Shown: in pieces, positions 55,170 to 64,000 of the stretch
Layout: each line of letters opens with the position of its first letter
Position numbering within the stretch: position 1 is the first letter of the stretch
Source: Streptomyces camelliae
GTDB lineage: Bacteria > Actinomycetota > Actinomycetes > Streptomycetales > Streptomycetaceae
Reading direction: 5' to 3'
Length of the DNA stretch: 64,000 nucleotides
Assembly: GCF_027625935.1 (NCBI RefSeq)
Contig: NZ_CP115300.1
Location: 4,650,001 to 4,714,000 of the forward strand
Made by a program: the position numbers and the translations under genes
The notes under the pieces: model-generated
What the model was told of the DNA's origin: nothing
Database searches by the model: none
Seen by the model: the letters and a program-made list of their open reading frames with translations, nothing else

Positions 55170-56459
55170 ATGGCTGACGACGGACGCACCGCGCTGGTGT
55201 CGTACGCGAAGGGGTGGGATCTGTCCTCGCGCAGTGCCCTGGAACCGCTCTCGCGGTCCGAGGCAGAGGCGCGGGACCGGGCGGACGAGCCGTATGTGAT
55301 GGTCCATCGGGTGCCGGGGCGCACCGTACCTGTGGAGGTGCACCTGGTGGCCTGGGGCGATCATTACGTGGGTGTGTGGGCGTACGACGAGCGGGGCCGC
55401 CGTACTCAGGAGCTGGACTGGCGGCTGCTCGAACCGGGGCGCCTGCTCCTGCGCCGCCGCGCGCAGTGGCGCTACGACTCCCTGGACCAGGCCGAGTTCG
55501 CGAAGGACGTCTGGCGCACGAGGACGGACCTCGGACCGGACGGCAGGGGGAGAACGGCATGCGAGCCGCAGGGTGCCCTGGGCCCGTCGCGGCACGGGCG
55601 CGCGGAGGTACCGGAAGTGGACCGTCGGCGGGACCGGGCGGAGTTCGGCGTAGGTGGTGTCGGGAGCCCGCTCCTGTCCGAGCCGTCCCTGCGCGGCCGG
55701 CACGCGGACGGCCCGGAGGCCACCCCGGAGGCTTCCCCTGCGGACGGCGCCGCAGCGGCTCCGTTCCCCTGGCTGCCGCCGCGCCCGGCCGCTCCGCCGC
55801 ACCTGAGCGAGTTGTTCCGGCCTGGCACGCGCGTGGCGACGAAGGACCAGCCGGAGATGACCGTGCACGCCGTGCGGGAGATCGCCGTGCTGCGGGTGCC
55901 CAGCGGCAGACTCGCCGTCGCCTGCCCGCTGACGACGGACGACGGCAGGCAACGCGAGCTGCGGGAGCGCATTCCGCCGGGCGCCTACCCGCTGCAGGAG
56001 GCCGTCCTCAGCTACGAGCTGGAGTACGCGGGCGAGGTGTTCCCGGTGGAGGAGGGGGCCGCCGTACGGCTTCTGATCGACGAGGAACCGGCGGCCACCT
56101 GGGAGCTGGCGCTCGCCGAGGGTGAGGACGCCAGGCTGCTGCGGGACGACGAGGCCTACGGTTTCCCCACCGATGCCGCCCTGGGCAGCTTTGCCGACGC
56201 CGCCGCCTGGTCCGTGCTCGCGGACAAGTACCGGCGCTACAGCATGGAGGGAGAGGAAGACGCCGGGGAGCCGATCGCCGACAGCAGCTATGTACGCACG
56301 TCGGACAGTGCGACCGGCGGCGACCTCATCCACTTCCCCACCGGTGGGGACGGGGTGTGGCCGGTGTGGCTGGGTCGTTCGGCCGCCGGGAAGCCGGTCG
56401 CGATCGCGGTCGCGTGCGTGTACCTCCCGGACCTCAGAATCCTCGGAGCAGTGCGATGA
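55170..56459 (+). CDS. DUF4241-domain protein
   Basis: 429 residues from ATG 55170 with GAGGGGGG upstream. The N-terminal half (about 1-170) is charged with a variable linker. The C-terminal half has the DUF4241 features DDEAYGFPTDAALGSFADAA near 320-340 and HFPTGGDGVWPVWLGRSAAGK near 390-410. The family is common in Streptomyces and of unknown function. The stop overlaps the next start by 4 bp (ATGA), so the two are co-translated. Confidence 0.78.
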   Translation: MADDGRTALVSYAKGWDLSSRSALEPLSRSEAEARDRADEPYVMVHRVPGRTVPVEVHLVAWGDHYVGVWAYDERGRRTQELDWRLLEPGRLLLRRRAQWRYDSLDQAEFAKDVWRTRTDLGPDGRGRTACEPQGALGPSRHGRAEVPEVDRRRDRAEFGVGGVGSPLLSEPSLRGRHADGPEATPEASPADGAAAAPFPWLPPRPAAPPHLSELFRPGTRVATKDQPEMTVHAVREIAVLRVPSGRLAVACPLTTDDGRQRELRERIPPGAYPLQEAVLSYELEYAGEVFPVEEGAAVRLLIDEEPAATWELALAEGEDARLLRDDEAYGFPTDAALGSFADAAAWSVLADKYRRYSMEGEEDAGEPIADSSYVRTSDSATGGDLIHFPTGGDGVWPVWLGRSAAGKPVAIAVACVYLPDLRILGAVR

Positions 56460-57106
56460 GCTCGACCGGGATGTGGGTGGTCGGTGCCGTACCCGACCGG
56501 GCCGCGGTGTCGCTGCCGGACGAGTTCGTCCATCTGGTCGCGGAGGGAGCCTTCCGCAGGCCGGAGGGCTTCGCGGAGACACTGGCCTGGTGGAGCGAGG
56601 GCTGTGCCGGCGAGCCCTTCTTCGCACGGGACGGGAGCGATCCGGCGGTTCTGCTGCCCACCGCTGCGGGGAGACGGTTCGCGGATTTCGTCCATGGCGC
56701 CAATCCGGAGACCGCCGCGACGGAGGCGATACGGGACGCGAGCCTGGAGCTGATGCCGGCAGAGGGATCCGCCGGGGTGTTCTGCGCGGTCGCCCGCAAG
56801 GCGAGTCCGGTTGCCGCGCTGTACTACGGTCTGGGAGCCGAGGCGGCCGGGCTTCTGCCGGGCTGGTTCGGCGACTTCCTGCTCCCCGCCGACGATGTGC
56901 GCGCCGCCTTGCCCGACGCCGAGCGGGCTCTGCGGATCGACGGTGAGCGGCGTGCGGTGGTGCTGGGCCGGATCGGTGACTGGATGACTGGGATGGGTGA
57001 CGCACCCGGGTTCGCCGCGGAGGAGCTGCTGGACGGTCCGCTGGAGGTGCTGCGCCATGCGGCCGAGGCGGGTCTGGGCGTCGCCGCGTTCAGCCGGTGG
57101 TACTGA
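56456..57106 (+). CDS. Hypothetical protein coupled to the DUF4241 gene
   Basis: 216 residues from ATG 56456 (MSSTGMWVVGAVPDRAAVSL), overlapping the DUF4241 stop. No signal peptide, membrane segment or recognisable motif; GVFCAVARKASPVAALYYGL is the most hydrophobic part. A soluble alpha/beta protein seems likely. Tight coupling suggests it works with the DUF4241 protein. It is convergent with a membrane protein gene. Confidence 0.75.
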   Translation: MSSTGMWVVGAVPDRAAVSLPDEFVHLVAEGAFRRPEGFAETLAWWSEGCAGEPFFARDGSDPAVLLPTAAGRRFADFVHGANPETAATEAIRDASLELMPAEGSAGVFCAVARKASPVAALYYGLGAEAAGLLPGWFGDFLLPADDVRAALPDAERALRIDGERRAVVLGRIGDWMTGMGDAPGFAAEELLDGPLEVLRHAAEAGLGVAAFSRWY

Positions 57107-57190
57107 ACGGCACACACCGCAGGTGAACCCGGAACCCGGGTACGGCGAACTCGCCACCCCGGGGCACCCGGGCCGCAGGCTGCCGCGCGG

Positions 57191-58054
57191 TCACTCCGGC
57201 TGGTGCTCAGGGCCGCCGAAGTCCGGGCTGGTGTAGTCCGGGCTGGTGAAGCTCGGGCGGCCGGAGCCGGTGCCGTCGTCGGGGCTGCTGAAGCCGGGGC
57301 GGCCGTAGCCCAGGCGTGGCATCCGGCCGGGCGGGGCGGGCGGGGTCGTGCGCAGGCGCGCGGGGGCAGGGCCGGGCTCGGCGAGCGCCTCCCGCAGAAA
57401 CGGCAGGATGCCGCGCTCCAGCAGGGCGCTGCGCCAGGCCTCTCTGGCCCTGTCCAGCTCCTGGTGCGCCGCGTTCAGCGCCTGGGCCTGCTCCGAGTTG
57501 CTGTTGCGCAGGGCGGTGAGAAGCAGTCCGACGGCGGCGACCAGGATCGCGGCCACGGTCACGGCGCCGAAGACCCAGCCGGCGGTGAGCATGGTCTCGG
57601 CGAAGGTCTGGCCGGGATTCAGCGTCTTCAGGATGTAGCCGATGAGCAGGAATATCGCCGCGGCCGTGCCGGACAGGACGGGAGCCAGCACGGCGACGAC
57701 CGCGACGGCGCCCGCGCCGGTGTTCTCGGCCGTCGCGTCGCCGATGGTGGTGGCGAGCTCCGCCTCGGCCGGACCCGGGTCCGCGGAAGCGGAATCGCCC
57801 GGGGCCGCCGCGGGGGCCATCGCCGGGTGGCGCAGTTCCTCGCGGACCGTGACGTAGTGCTCGTACTCGGCCGCGGCGGCCGCCGTGATCAGGGCGGTGG
57901 CGTTGAGCGCCATGGTGCGCAGCTGTTCGGGGTTGAGCCGCTGTCCGACAGCGGCCAGTTCCGGACGGTGTGGTGCGGAGCGCAGCGCCTCATCGAGGAG
58001 CCGCTCGAATTCCTGGCGGTCCTCGCTCTGAAGGTGCTGCGGAACGCTGTTCAT
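57191..58054 (-). CDS. Hypothetical membrane protein with Ser/Pro-rich tail
   Basis: 287 residues from ATG 58054 (MNSVPQHLQSEDRQEFERLL), preferred over ATG 58060 because GGGGGA is 5 bp upstream. An N-terminal helical region is followed by two membrane segments (VAVVAVLAPVLSGTAAAIFL; GWVFGAVTVAAILVAAVGLL). A coiled-coil-like stretch (ALNAAHQELDRAREAWRSAL) and a C-terminal low-complexity tail with FTSPDYTSPDFGG repeats come after. No known family. Confidence 0.75.
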   Translation of the reverse strand: MNSVPQHLQSEDRQEFERLLDEALRSAPHRPELAAVGQRLNPEQLRTMALNATALITAAAAAEYEHYVTVREELRHPAMAPAAAPGDSASADPGPAEAELATTIGDATAENTGAGAVAVVAVLAPVLSGTAAAIFLLIGYILKTLNPGQTFAETMLTAGWVFGAVTVAAILVAAVGLLLTALRNSNSEQAQALNAAHQELDRAREAWRSALLERGILPFLREALAEPGPAPARLRTTPPAPPGRMPRLGYGRPGFSSPDDGTGSGRPSFTSPDYTSPDFGGPEHQPE

Positions 58055-58240
58055 GTGCATCCCCCGATGCTCCGTAGGGCTGGGGCTCGCACGCCGGCGA
58101 GCCGTCGGGCAGAAACGGAGGGGAGCCTGCTACGGATAAGCCGATGGTAGAGCCGTGACGGCGCGCGGTGACAGGGGGTTGCGGAAATTGCGTTGCGGCC
58201 TGGGCGTACGCCGACGCGAGGACGCCTTCCCGGGGAACGG

Positions 58241-59320
58241 TCAGTTATCCAGCGGCAGTTGCCGGACCAGCAGCTTTCCGGCCATGGTCACTCCGCCGTC
58301 CATGGCGATGGCGAGCCCGTCGGCGTACACGTGCGGCCCCTCCACGACCGGGCCGCTGCCCTCCTCGCCGTCCTCGGAGCCGACCTCGCCGAGGAGATAG
58401 GGAATCGGGCTGTGGCCGTGAACGATCCGGGTGCCGCCGTACGTATCGAGAAGGGAACGGACGGCGTCTGCACCCCCCTCGTCGCGGAAGGAGAAGCGCT
58501 TGGTGAACTTGCGGAACAGGTCCCAGCACTCGTCCGCGTCGTTGCGGGTGAGGGTCTCGCGGACGGTGTCGTTGACCGCCTCGATGGAGTCGCCGTAGTC
58601 GAGATAGGCGGTGGTGTCCGAGTGCACGAGGAGATAGCCGTCGACGAGTTCGACGGCGTCGAGGCGGGCCATCCACTGCAGATGGTGGTCCTGGAGGCGG
58701 TCCATGTCGGTCTTCTGGCCGCCGTTGAGCAGCCAGGCCGCCTGGAAGGTGGCGGTGCCCGCACCGGAGTTGACGGGGGTGTCGCCGAACCGCTTGGCGC
58801 CGAGCAGCAGCAGCTCGTGGTTGCCCATGAGCGCCTTGCAGTAGCCGCCGGCCGCGGCGGCCTCGGCGGACAGCCGCATCACCAGGTCGATGACGCCGAT
58901 GCCGTCGGGCCCGCGGTCGGTGAAGTCGCCGAGGAACCACAGCCGGGCGGTGCCCGCGCACCACTGGCCCGAGGCGTCGATCAGCCCCTGCTCCCGCAGT
59001 GCGGTCACCAGTTCGTCGAGGTATCCGTGGACGTCTCCGACGACGAACAGCGGTCCGGGGCCGGTCGCGGGCTGCGGTACCGGGGGAGCGGGCGCGGGCT
59101 CGACGGGGACCTGGACCGTGTCGGCCCGGGTGATGACCGGCAGGTCGCGCTGGGTGGGCGTGTAGTCCTCGGGGTACGCCTCGTCGGCGGGCGGCACGGT
59201 GTCGCCCGGATGGGCGGTGCGGACGTACGGACCGGTCTCATGGACGTATGCGGGCACCCGGAAGTCGCGCAGCGTCGCCGTCCGCTCCACCTCGGGTCCC
59301 TGACCGGCCCCCTGAGTCAT
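58241..59320 (-). CDS. Metallophosphoesterase (PPP/ApaH-like)
   Basis: 359 residues from ATG 59320. Residues 1-90 are a polar Pro-rich tail. The two-metal phosphatase motifs are complete: GDVHGYLDELV near 95, GDFTDRGPDGIG near 131, GNHELLLLG near 166, HSD near 234 and HGHSPIPYL near 302. The order matches PPP-family serine/threonine phosphatases and ApaH. The substrate is unknown. The LacI-family regulator lies upstream on the same strand. Confidence 0.88.
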   Translation of the reverse strand: MTQGAGQGPEVERTATLRDFRVPAYVHETGPYVRTAHPGDTVPPADEAYPEDYTPTQRDLPVITRADTVQVPVEPAPAPPVPQPATGPGPLFVVGDVHGYLDELVTALREQGLIDASGQWCAGTARLWFLGDFTDRGPDGIGVIDLVMRLSAEAAAAGGYCKALMGNHELLLLGAKRFGDTPVNSGAGTATFQAAWLLNGGQKTDMDRLQDHHLQWMARLDAVELVDGYLLVHSDTTAYLDYGDSIEAVNDTVRETLTRNDADECWDLFRKFTKRFSFRDEGGADAVRSLLDTYGGTRIVHGHSPIPYLLGEVGSEDGEEGSGPVVEGPHVYADGLAIAMDGGVTMAGKLLVRQLPLDN

Positions 59321-59633
59321 CAGACCCCTCCACCATCGCGCCGCAGCTGCACCGCTTGTGACTGCCTGGTCGCAGCGGTCCGCGGTGTCGTGGGCCCATC
59401 ATAGGAATGCGCGTCTCGCCGTGTGATGACCCAGGGGTGGTGAATCGGAACAACACTCCAGTTCACCGCGGCTTTCGCCCGGTTTGGGCAGGTGTTCGGC
59501 CCGCTTCGGGCCGACCGGACCCCTGCCGACCGGTCGTCGGCCCGCCGGGTCCCTGCCTTCGGCCGCCGGGAGTACGGGGCGCGCGCCCCGCTCTTACGGC
59601 CGCCCACTCCCCCGCGCTGCCGTCGCTACGACG
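59321..59633. other. Intergenic region between LacI regulator and phosphoesterase genes
   Basis: About 310 bp with no gene. It has repeated GC-rich fragments (CGGCCCGCTTCGGGCCGACC and related steps near 59500-59570), possibly a terminator for the lacI gene, and must hold the phosphoesterase promoter. I see no better-defined element. Confidence 0.4.
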
Positions 59634-60746
59634 TCACATCTCGTCCGGTGTCCGCGGCGGGCTGACCGTCGTGCGCGGAGGGCGCCGCTGGGAGGAGGTG
59701 CGCACGATCAGCTCGGTCGGTATGACCTGCTCGACCGGCTGGTCCGACTCGACGCCCTCGATGGCGTCGATGAGGAGCTGGACCACCGCGGTACCGATGC
59801 GGCGGGGCTTCAGGGAGAGCGTGGTGATGGGCGGCTCGGTGCTCGCGTACACCGTGGACTCGCTGCAGCACACCAGCAGCAGGTCGTCCGGGACGCGCAG
59901 CCCGTAGCGGCGGGCGGCGGCGAGCAGGTCGGTGCCGTTGGGGTCGAACAGGCCGTAGACCGCGTCGGGCCGGTCGGGGCGGGCGAGCAGCCGATCCGCG
60001 GCGACGGCGCCCGCGCACGGGTCGTGCGCCGGGTAGGCCTCGTAGACCGGGTCCTGGCCGACCCGCTCGCACCAGCGCAGATAGGCCGTGGTGGACAGAT
60101 GGGTGTACGTGTCCGTCGAGGTGCCCGTGAGCAGGCCGATGCGGCGGGCGCCGGCGGCGGCGAGATGGTCGAGGATGCCGAGTACGGCGGCCTCGTGGTC
60201 GTTGTCGACCCAGGCGGTGACCGGCAGCGCGCCCGCCGGGCGGCCGTCGGAGACGACCGGCAGTCCCTGCCGGACCAGCTCGCTGACCACCGGGTCCTGG
60301 TCGGAGGGGTCGATGACAACGGTGCCGTCGAGCGCGACGTTGGACCACACGTCGTGGCGGGAGGTCGCGGGCAGGATGACGAGGGCGTAGCCGCGGGCGA
60401 GCGCGGCCGAGGTGGCCGCCCGGGCCATCTCCGCGAAGTAGGCGAACTCCGTGAAGGTGAAAGGTTCATCCCCGTACGTCGTCACGGTCAGGCCGATCAG
60501 ACCCGACTTGCCGGTACGGAGGGTGCGGGCGGCGGCCGAGGGGCGGTATCCGAGCCGGTCGGCGACCTCGCGGACATGGCGCCGGGTGGCGTCCGGGAGC
60601 CGGCCCTTGCCGTTGAGGGCGTCGGAGACGGTCGTGATGGAGACTCCGGCGGCGGCGGCCACGTCTCTGATGCCCGCCCGGCCCGGCCGGCTGCCTCGAC
60701 GTGAGGTTTCCGCGCGGCTCACCTGGTGCTTCCCTGCTGCTGTCAT
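59634..60746 (-). CDS. LacI-family transcriptional regulator
   Basis: 370 residues from ATG 60746-60744 (MTAAGKHQVSRAETSRRGSR). The N-terminal helix-turn-helix is IRDVAAAAGVSITTVSDALN with the hinge LGYRPSAAARTLRTGKSGLI. The effector domain follows (about 85-345: YALVILPATSRHDVWSNVAL; YGLFDPNGTDLLAAARRYGL). It binds a sugar-like ligand; no sugar operon is adjacent, so its target may be elsewhere or the upstream region shared with hisC. Confidence 0.9.
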   Translation of the reverse strand: MTAAGKHQVSRAETSRRGSRPGRAGIRDVAAAAGVSITTVSDALNGKGRLPDATRRHVREVADRLGYRPSAAARTLRTGKSGLIGLTVTTYGDEPFTFTEFAYFAEMARAATSAALARGYALVILPATSRHDVWSNVALDGTVVIDPSDQDPVVSELVRQGLPVVSDGRPAGALPVTAWVDNDHEAAVLGILDHLAAAGARRIGLLTGTSTDTYTHLSTTAYLRWCERVGQDPVYEAYPAHDPCAGAVAADRLLARPDRPDAVYGLFDPNGTDLLAAARRYGLRVPDDLLLVCCSESTVYASTEPPITTLSLKPRRIGTAVVQLLIDAIEGVESDQPVEQVIPTELIVRTSSQRRPPRTTVSPPRTPDEM

Positions 60747-61177
60747 GGCGAGCCGATAGTAGGGCTCATGCGGTGGGGTAGTGCGGACGCATATGCACGC
60801 GTTGACAGGCACGTTTCTGCATGGTCATACGACGTCAACTACCTTAGAAATGCAGGTAGTTGAACGATCCTGCGGCAGGACGTGACGTAGTGACGCGTAT
60901 GGACCTGCCAAGTACCCGATGTTTCGAAGAGGTCTCAACTCACCTGCACGGGGGATGCGCGCCACGGCGTGAGCCACCGGCGCATAGATATATGTATGGC
61001 GCGCCCCCTGAAACGTACGCCTTCGTACGGGGATGCCCCCGATGCCGCTGACGGGAGACGAGGTTCTCCGGTTGTCGTCCCCGCACCTGTACGCACCGGA
61101 GCCGAATCCTCATAAGGTGAGCAGTATTGGAAGCCGGCGGCGTCGACGGTCCGCCGGTGGTCGCGAGGAGGACTGCG
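60747..61177. other. Divergent intergenic region, LacI regulator / hisC
   Basis: 430 bp without a gene. TTGACA at 60802-60807 has TCATAC 17 bp on (60825-60830). CAACTACCT (60836-60844) and AGGTAGTTG (60854-60862) form an 18-base inverted repeat just after it, a candidate operator. CGTACG repeats at 61014-61029 could form a small hairpin. Confidence 0.5.
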
Positions 61178-62257
61178 GTGAGCGAGACGAGCCCGAAGCT
61201 GCGCGCCGAGCTGGAGGGTATTCCCACCTACAAGCCGGGCAAGCCTGCCGCGGCCGGCGGGCCGGTCGCCTACAAGCTGTCCTCCAACGAGAACCCGTAC
61301 CCCCCACTGCCCGGCGTGATGGAGAGCGTGACGGCGGCCGCCGCCGACTTCAACCGCTACCCGGACATGGCCTGCACCGGGCTGATGAACGAGCTGTCGG
61401 AGCGCTTCGGAGTCCCGCTCTCCCACCTGGCCACCGGCACCGGCTCGGTGGGCGTCGCCCAGCAGCTCGTCCAGGCCACCAGCGGACCCGGCGACGAGGT
61501 GATCTACGCCTGGCGCTCCTTCGAGGCGTACCCGATCATCACGCAGATCAGCGGCGCCCGGTCGGTGCAGGTGCCGCTCACGCCCGGTGATGTGCACGAC
61601 CTGGACGCCATGGCGGACGCGATCACCGACCGGACGCGGCTGATCTTCGTCTGCAACCCCAACAACCCGACCGGCACGGTGGTGCGGCGGGCCGAGCTGG
61701 AGCGGTTCCTCGACCGGGTGCCCGGCGATGTGCTGGTGGTGCTGGACGAGGCCTACCGGGAGTTCATCCGCGACCCCGAGGTGCCCGACGGTGTCGAGCT
61801 GTACCGGGACCGGCCCAACGTCTGCGTCCTGCGGACCTTCTCCAAGGCCTACGGGCTCGCCGGGCTGCGCGTCGGTTTCGCGATCGCCCATGAGCCGGTT
61901 GCGGCGGCGCTGCGCAAGACCGCGGTGCCGTTCGGGGTGAGCCAGCTGGCGCAGGAGGCGGCGATCGCCTCCCTGCGGGCGGAGGACGAGCTGCTGGGCC
62001 GGGTCGGCTCGCTGGTGTGCGAGCGCACACGCGTGGTCGACGCGCTGCGTGCCCAGGGCTGGACGGTGCCGGAGACACAGGCCAACTTCGTCTGGCTGCG
62101 GCTGGGGGAGCGTACGGTCGCGTTCGCGCAGGCCTGTGAGCAGCACGGAGTGGTGGTCCGGCCGTTCCCGGGCGAGGGTGTGCGGGTGACGGTCGGCGAG
62201 ACCGAGGCGAACGACATCTTCCTGAAGGTGACGGAGGCGTTCCGCAAGGAGCTGTAG
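61178..62257 (+). CDS. hisC: Histidinol-phosphate / aromatic aminotransferase
   Basis: 359 residues from GTG 61178 with GAGGAGGA upstream. The HisC/Pat PLP family is clear: [20 protein letters not shown] near 30, [20 protein letters not shown] near 160, [13 protein letters not shown] near 190 and the PLP-lysine motif [20 protein letters not shown] near 220. A second hisC in the his operon is expected, so this stand-alone copy may act on phenylpyruvate or tyrosine. Reaction not decided. Confidence 0.88.
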   Translation: MSETSPKLRAELEGIPTYKPGKPAAAGGPVAYKLSSNENPYPPLPGVMESVTAAAADFNRYPDMACTGLMNELSERFGVPLSHLATGTGSVGVAQQLVQATSGPGDEVIYAWRSFEAYPIITQISGARSVQVPLTPGDVHDLDAMADAITDRTRLIFVCNPNNPTGTVVRRAELERFLDRVPGDVLVVLDEAYREFIRDPEVPDGVELYRDRPNVCVLRTFSKAYGLAGLRVGFAIAHEPVAAALRKTAVPFGVSQLAQEAAIASLRAEDELLGRVGSLVCERTRVVDALRAQGWTVPETQANFVWLRLGERTVAFAQACEQHGVVVRPFPGEGVRVTVGETEANDIFLKVTEAFRKEL

Positions 62258-62270
62258 TTCCGCTCCGGCT

Positions 62271-62648
62271 CTACTCGTCGATCAGTTCCACTCGGATGGG
62301 GTCGCCGTCCCGTACGGTCGCCAGGATGGCGGCGTCCCCGTCCACGCTCCCGAGGACGTTGCACGGGCTCGCGAGGCGGCACTCCTCGCCTCGCGAGATC
62401 GGCGTGGGGCCGTAGGGGAGGGCGAGTGCGTCGCCGTCCGTCCAGAAGGCCACGGTGCCTGGCTCCACGACCTGCCGTGCGTCCGTTTCACGTGAAACAG
62501 AGACACCTGTGTCGAAATAGACCTCCTCGCCCCAGGTGTGGGCGCTGGAGGTAAGCGGCAGCGCCTTGGCGAGGGCCTGCACGGTCGGTGTGTCTGCGTC
62601 GAGGGTCGCGGTGGCGTTTCCCGCGGGCCAGGAGATCCGTATCTGCAT
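62271..62648 (-). CDS. Cyclophilin-like fold protein with embedded parS
   Basis: 125 residues from ATG 62648-62646 (MQIRISWPAGNATATLDADT). The family shows ALAKALPLTSSAHTWGEEVY and WTDGDALALPYGPTPISRGE, a small beta-barrel fold of unknown function. A parS site is in a loop and is read as VSRET. It ends 13 bp from the convergent hisC stop. Confidence 0.8.
   Translation of the reverse strand: MQIRISWPAGNATATLDADTPTVQALAKALPLTSSAHTWGEEVYFDTGVSVSRETDARQVVEPGTVAFWTDGDALALPYGPTPISRGEECRLASPCNVLGSVDGDAAILATVRDGDPIRVELIDE
62485..62498. other. parS site (exact) inside the cyclophilin-like gene
   Basis: Exact GTTTCACGTGAAAC encoding VSRET in the minus-strand frame. Confidence 0.93.
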
Positions 62649-62743
62649 GGCGCGCAATTCAACAAGATGTTGAAGTCGCTGCCAAGGTCTTGACGTCGTG
62701 GCACTAGGGCCACCCCGCCCTGCCGGGCCGAAAATCAGTGCGT

Positions 62744-62775
62744 CATAATGGCTTGTGAATGTGAACGCGTTCACA
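62744..62775 (+). promoter_or_regulatory. cydA promoter -10 and Rex operator
   Basis: CATAAT (62744-62749) is a good -10. TGTGAACGCGTTCACA (62760-62775) is a perfect palindrome that matches the Rex operator known for S. coelicolor cydA. It overlaps the start region, so Rex would block initiation until NADH rises. Confidence 0.88.
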
Positions 62776-62857
62776 AGCGCGTCCCGGTTGCTCCCATGAT
62801 GTGCGCGACAAAAGGGGCAAACCGCCGCTCACCGCGGCGAAGTAAGGAGCTGACGAC

Positions 62858-64000
62858 GTGGACTTGGCTTTGGCGCCGGAGACACTGGCGCGCTGGCAGT
62901 TCGGCATCACCACCGTCTACCACTTCCTGTTCGTCCCGCTGACGATCTCCCTGGCCGCCCTCACGGCCGGGCTCCAGACAGCCTGGGTACGCACGGAGAA
63001 GGAGAAGTACCTCAAGGCGACCAAGTTCTGGGGCAAGCTCTTTCTGATCAACATCGCCATGGGCGTGGTCACCGGCATCGTGCAGGAGTTCCAGTTCGGC
63101 ATGAACTGGTCCGACTACTCGCGCTTCGTCGGTGACATCTTCGGGGCCCCGCTCGCCTTCGAGGCGCTGATCGCGTTCTTCTTCGAGTCCACCTTCATCG
63201 GCCTGTGGATCTTCGGCTGGGACAAGCTGCCCAAGAAGATCCACCTGGCCTGCATATGGATGGTCTCGATCGGCACGATCCTGTCGGCCTACTTCATCCT
63301 CGCGGCCAACTCCTGGATGCAGCACCCGGTCGGCTACAAGATCGACAGGGCCAGGCACCGCGCCGAGCTGACCGACTTCTGGGCCGTGCTGACCCAGAAC
63401 ACCGCGCTCAGTCAGGCCTTTCACACCCTGGCGGCGTCCTTCCTCACCGGTGGCGCCTTCATGGTCGGCATCGCCGCCTTCCACCTGGCCCGCAAGAAGC
63501 ACATCCGAGTGATGAAGACCTCGCTGCGGCTGGGCCTGGTCACCGTGGTCATCGCCGGTCTGCTCACCGCGATCAGTGGCGACACCCTCGGCAAGGTCAT
63601 GTACAAGCAGCAGCCGATGAAGATGGCCTCCGCCGAAGCGCTGTGGGACGGCCAGAAGCCGGCGCCCTTCTCGATCTTCGCCTACGGCGATGTGGAGAAG
63701 GGCCACAACACCGTGGCGATAGAGATCCCCGGTCTGCTGTCCTTCCTGGCCGACGACAACTTCACCTCGTACGTCCCCGGCATCAACGACGTCAACAAGG
63801 CCGAGCAGCAGAAGTTCGGGCCCGGTGACTACCGGCCCAACATCCCGGTCGCCTTCTGGGGCTTCCGCTGGATGATCGGCTTCGGGATGGCCTCCTTCGC
63901 GATCGGTCTGGCCGGACTGTGGCTGACCCGCAAGAAGTTCCTGCTGCCCAAGCATCTGCGGGTCGGTGAGGACGAGGTGCCGCATCTGGTGCTGTTCAAG
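62858..64000 (+). CDS. cydA: Cytochrome bd ubiquinol/menaquinol oxidase subunit I (cut by window edge)
   Basis: 381 codons from GTG 62858 with AAGGAG upstream; the gene runs off the right edge. CydA binds haems b558, b595 and d in the oxygen-avid terminal oxidase. The N-terminal RWQFGITTVYHFLFVPLTIS holds the first haem-ligand His, and GVVTGIVQEFQFGMNWSDYS, SAYFILAANSWMQHPVGYKI are family-specific. About seven membrane segments are present. The GRQPW motif lies beyond the edge. cydB should follow. Confidence 0.95.
   Translation, partial: MDLALAPETLARWQFGITTVYHFLFVPLTISLAALTAGLQTAWVRTEKEKYLKATKFWGKLFLINIAMGVVTGIVQEFQFGMNWSDYSRFVGDIFGAPLAFEALIAFFFESTFIGLWIFGWDKLPKKIHLACIWMVSIGTILSAYFILAANSWMQHPVGYKIDRARHRAELTDFWAVLTQNTALSQAFHTLAASFLTGGAFMVGIAAFHLARKKHIRVMKTSLRLGLVTVVIAGLLTAISGDTLGKVMYKQQPMKMASAEALWDGQKPAPFSIFAYGDVEKGHNTVAIEIPGLLSFLADDNFTSYVPGINDVNKAEQQKFGPGDYRPNIPVAFWGFRWMIGFGMASFAIGLAGLWLTRKKFLLPKHLRVGEDEVPHLVLFK

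Overview
The window is a 64 kb piece of a high-GC actinobacterial chromosome, and gene content and order point to a Streptomyces core region next to the replication origin. It starts inside dnaA, which is read leftward, so oriC and dnaN should lie just outside the left edge. It ends inside cydA. Diagnostic genes are ssgR-ssgA (a streptomycete sporulation pair), a FemX-type peptidoglycan branching enzyme, myo-inositol-1-phosphate synthase, and parAB with many parS sites. I found no rRNA, tRNA, insertion sequence, prophage or CRISPR array. Almost everything looks vertically inherited.

Layout. 1-7.3 kb: divergent dnaA and the rpmH-rnpA-yidD-yidC-jag-rsmG-parA-parB block. 7.4-18.1 kb: a GNAT gene, then a leftward cell-envelope/redox cluster read in the order DUF6049 protein, murJ, pseudokinase, sigM, anti-sigma factor, trxB, trxA. 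18.4-30.7 kb: CCA-adding enzyme, an MFS protein, padR-ino1 with a PadR-type operator, a bifunctional penicillin-binding protein, a GT87-like membrane enzyme, an alanine-racemase-like protein, FemX and a small membrane protein. 30.9-36.1 kb: rpsF-ssb-rpsR-rplI, a MATE transporter and dnaB, with a cluster of DnaA boxes before dnaB. 36.1-49 kb: a decayed dienelactone hydrolase and many small metabolic or regulatory genes (serine hydrolase, GNATs, MarR/MFS pair, flavohaemoglobin, LysR, gamma-family PLP enzyme, ptpA, cupin). 49-57 kb: ssgR-ssgA, a YibE/F-like protein, thiC with a TPP riboswitch, and three poorly known genes including a DUF4241 protein. 57-64 kb: membrane protein, phosphoesterase, LacI regulator, hisC, a cyclophilin-like protein and cydA with a Rex operator.

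Functionally the region joins replication initiation (dnaA, dnaB, ssb), chromosome segregation (ParA, ParB and their sites), membrane insertion (YidC/YidD), cell-wall building (MurJ, PBP, FemX) and sporulation-septum control (SsgA/SsgR). Thirteen parS-type sites (11 exact, 2 with one mismatch) are spread over the whole window. Several sit next to or inside transcription terminators between convergent genes. Three lie inside reading frames, all read as the peptide VSRET. One variant lies inside the TPP riboswitch. All family assignments come from reading the translated sequences; no database search was run.
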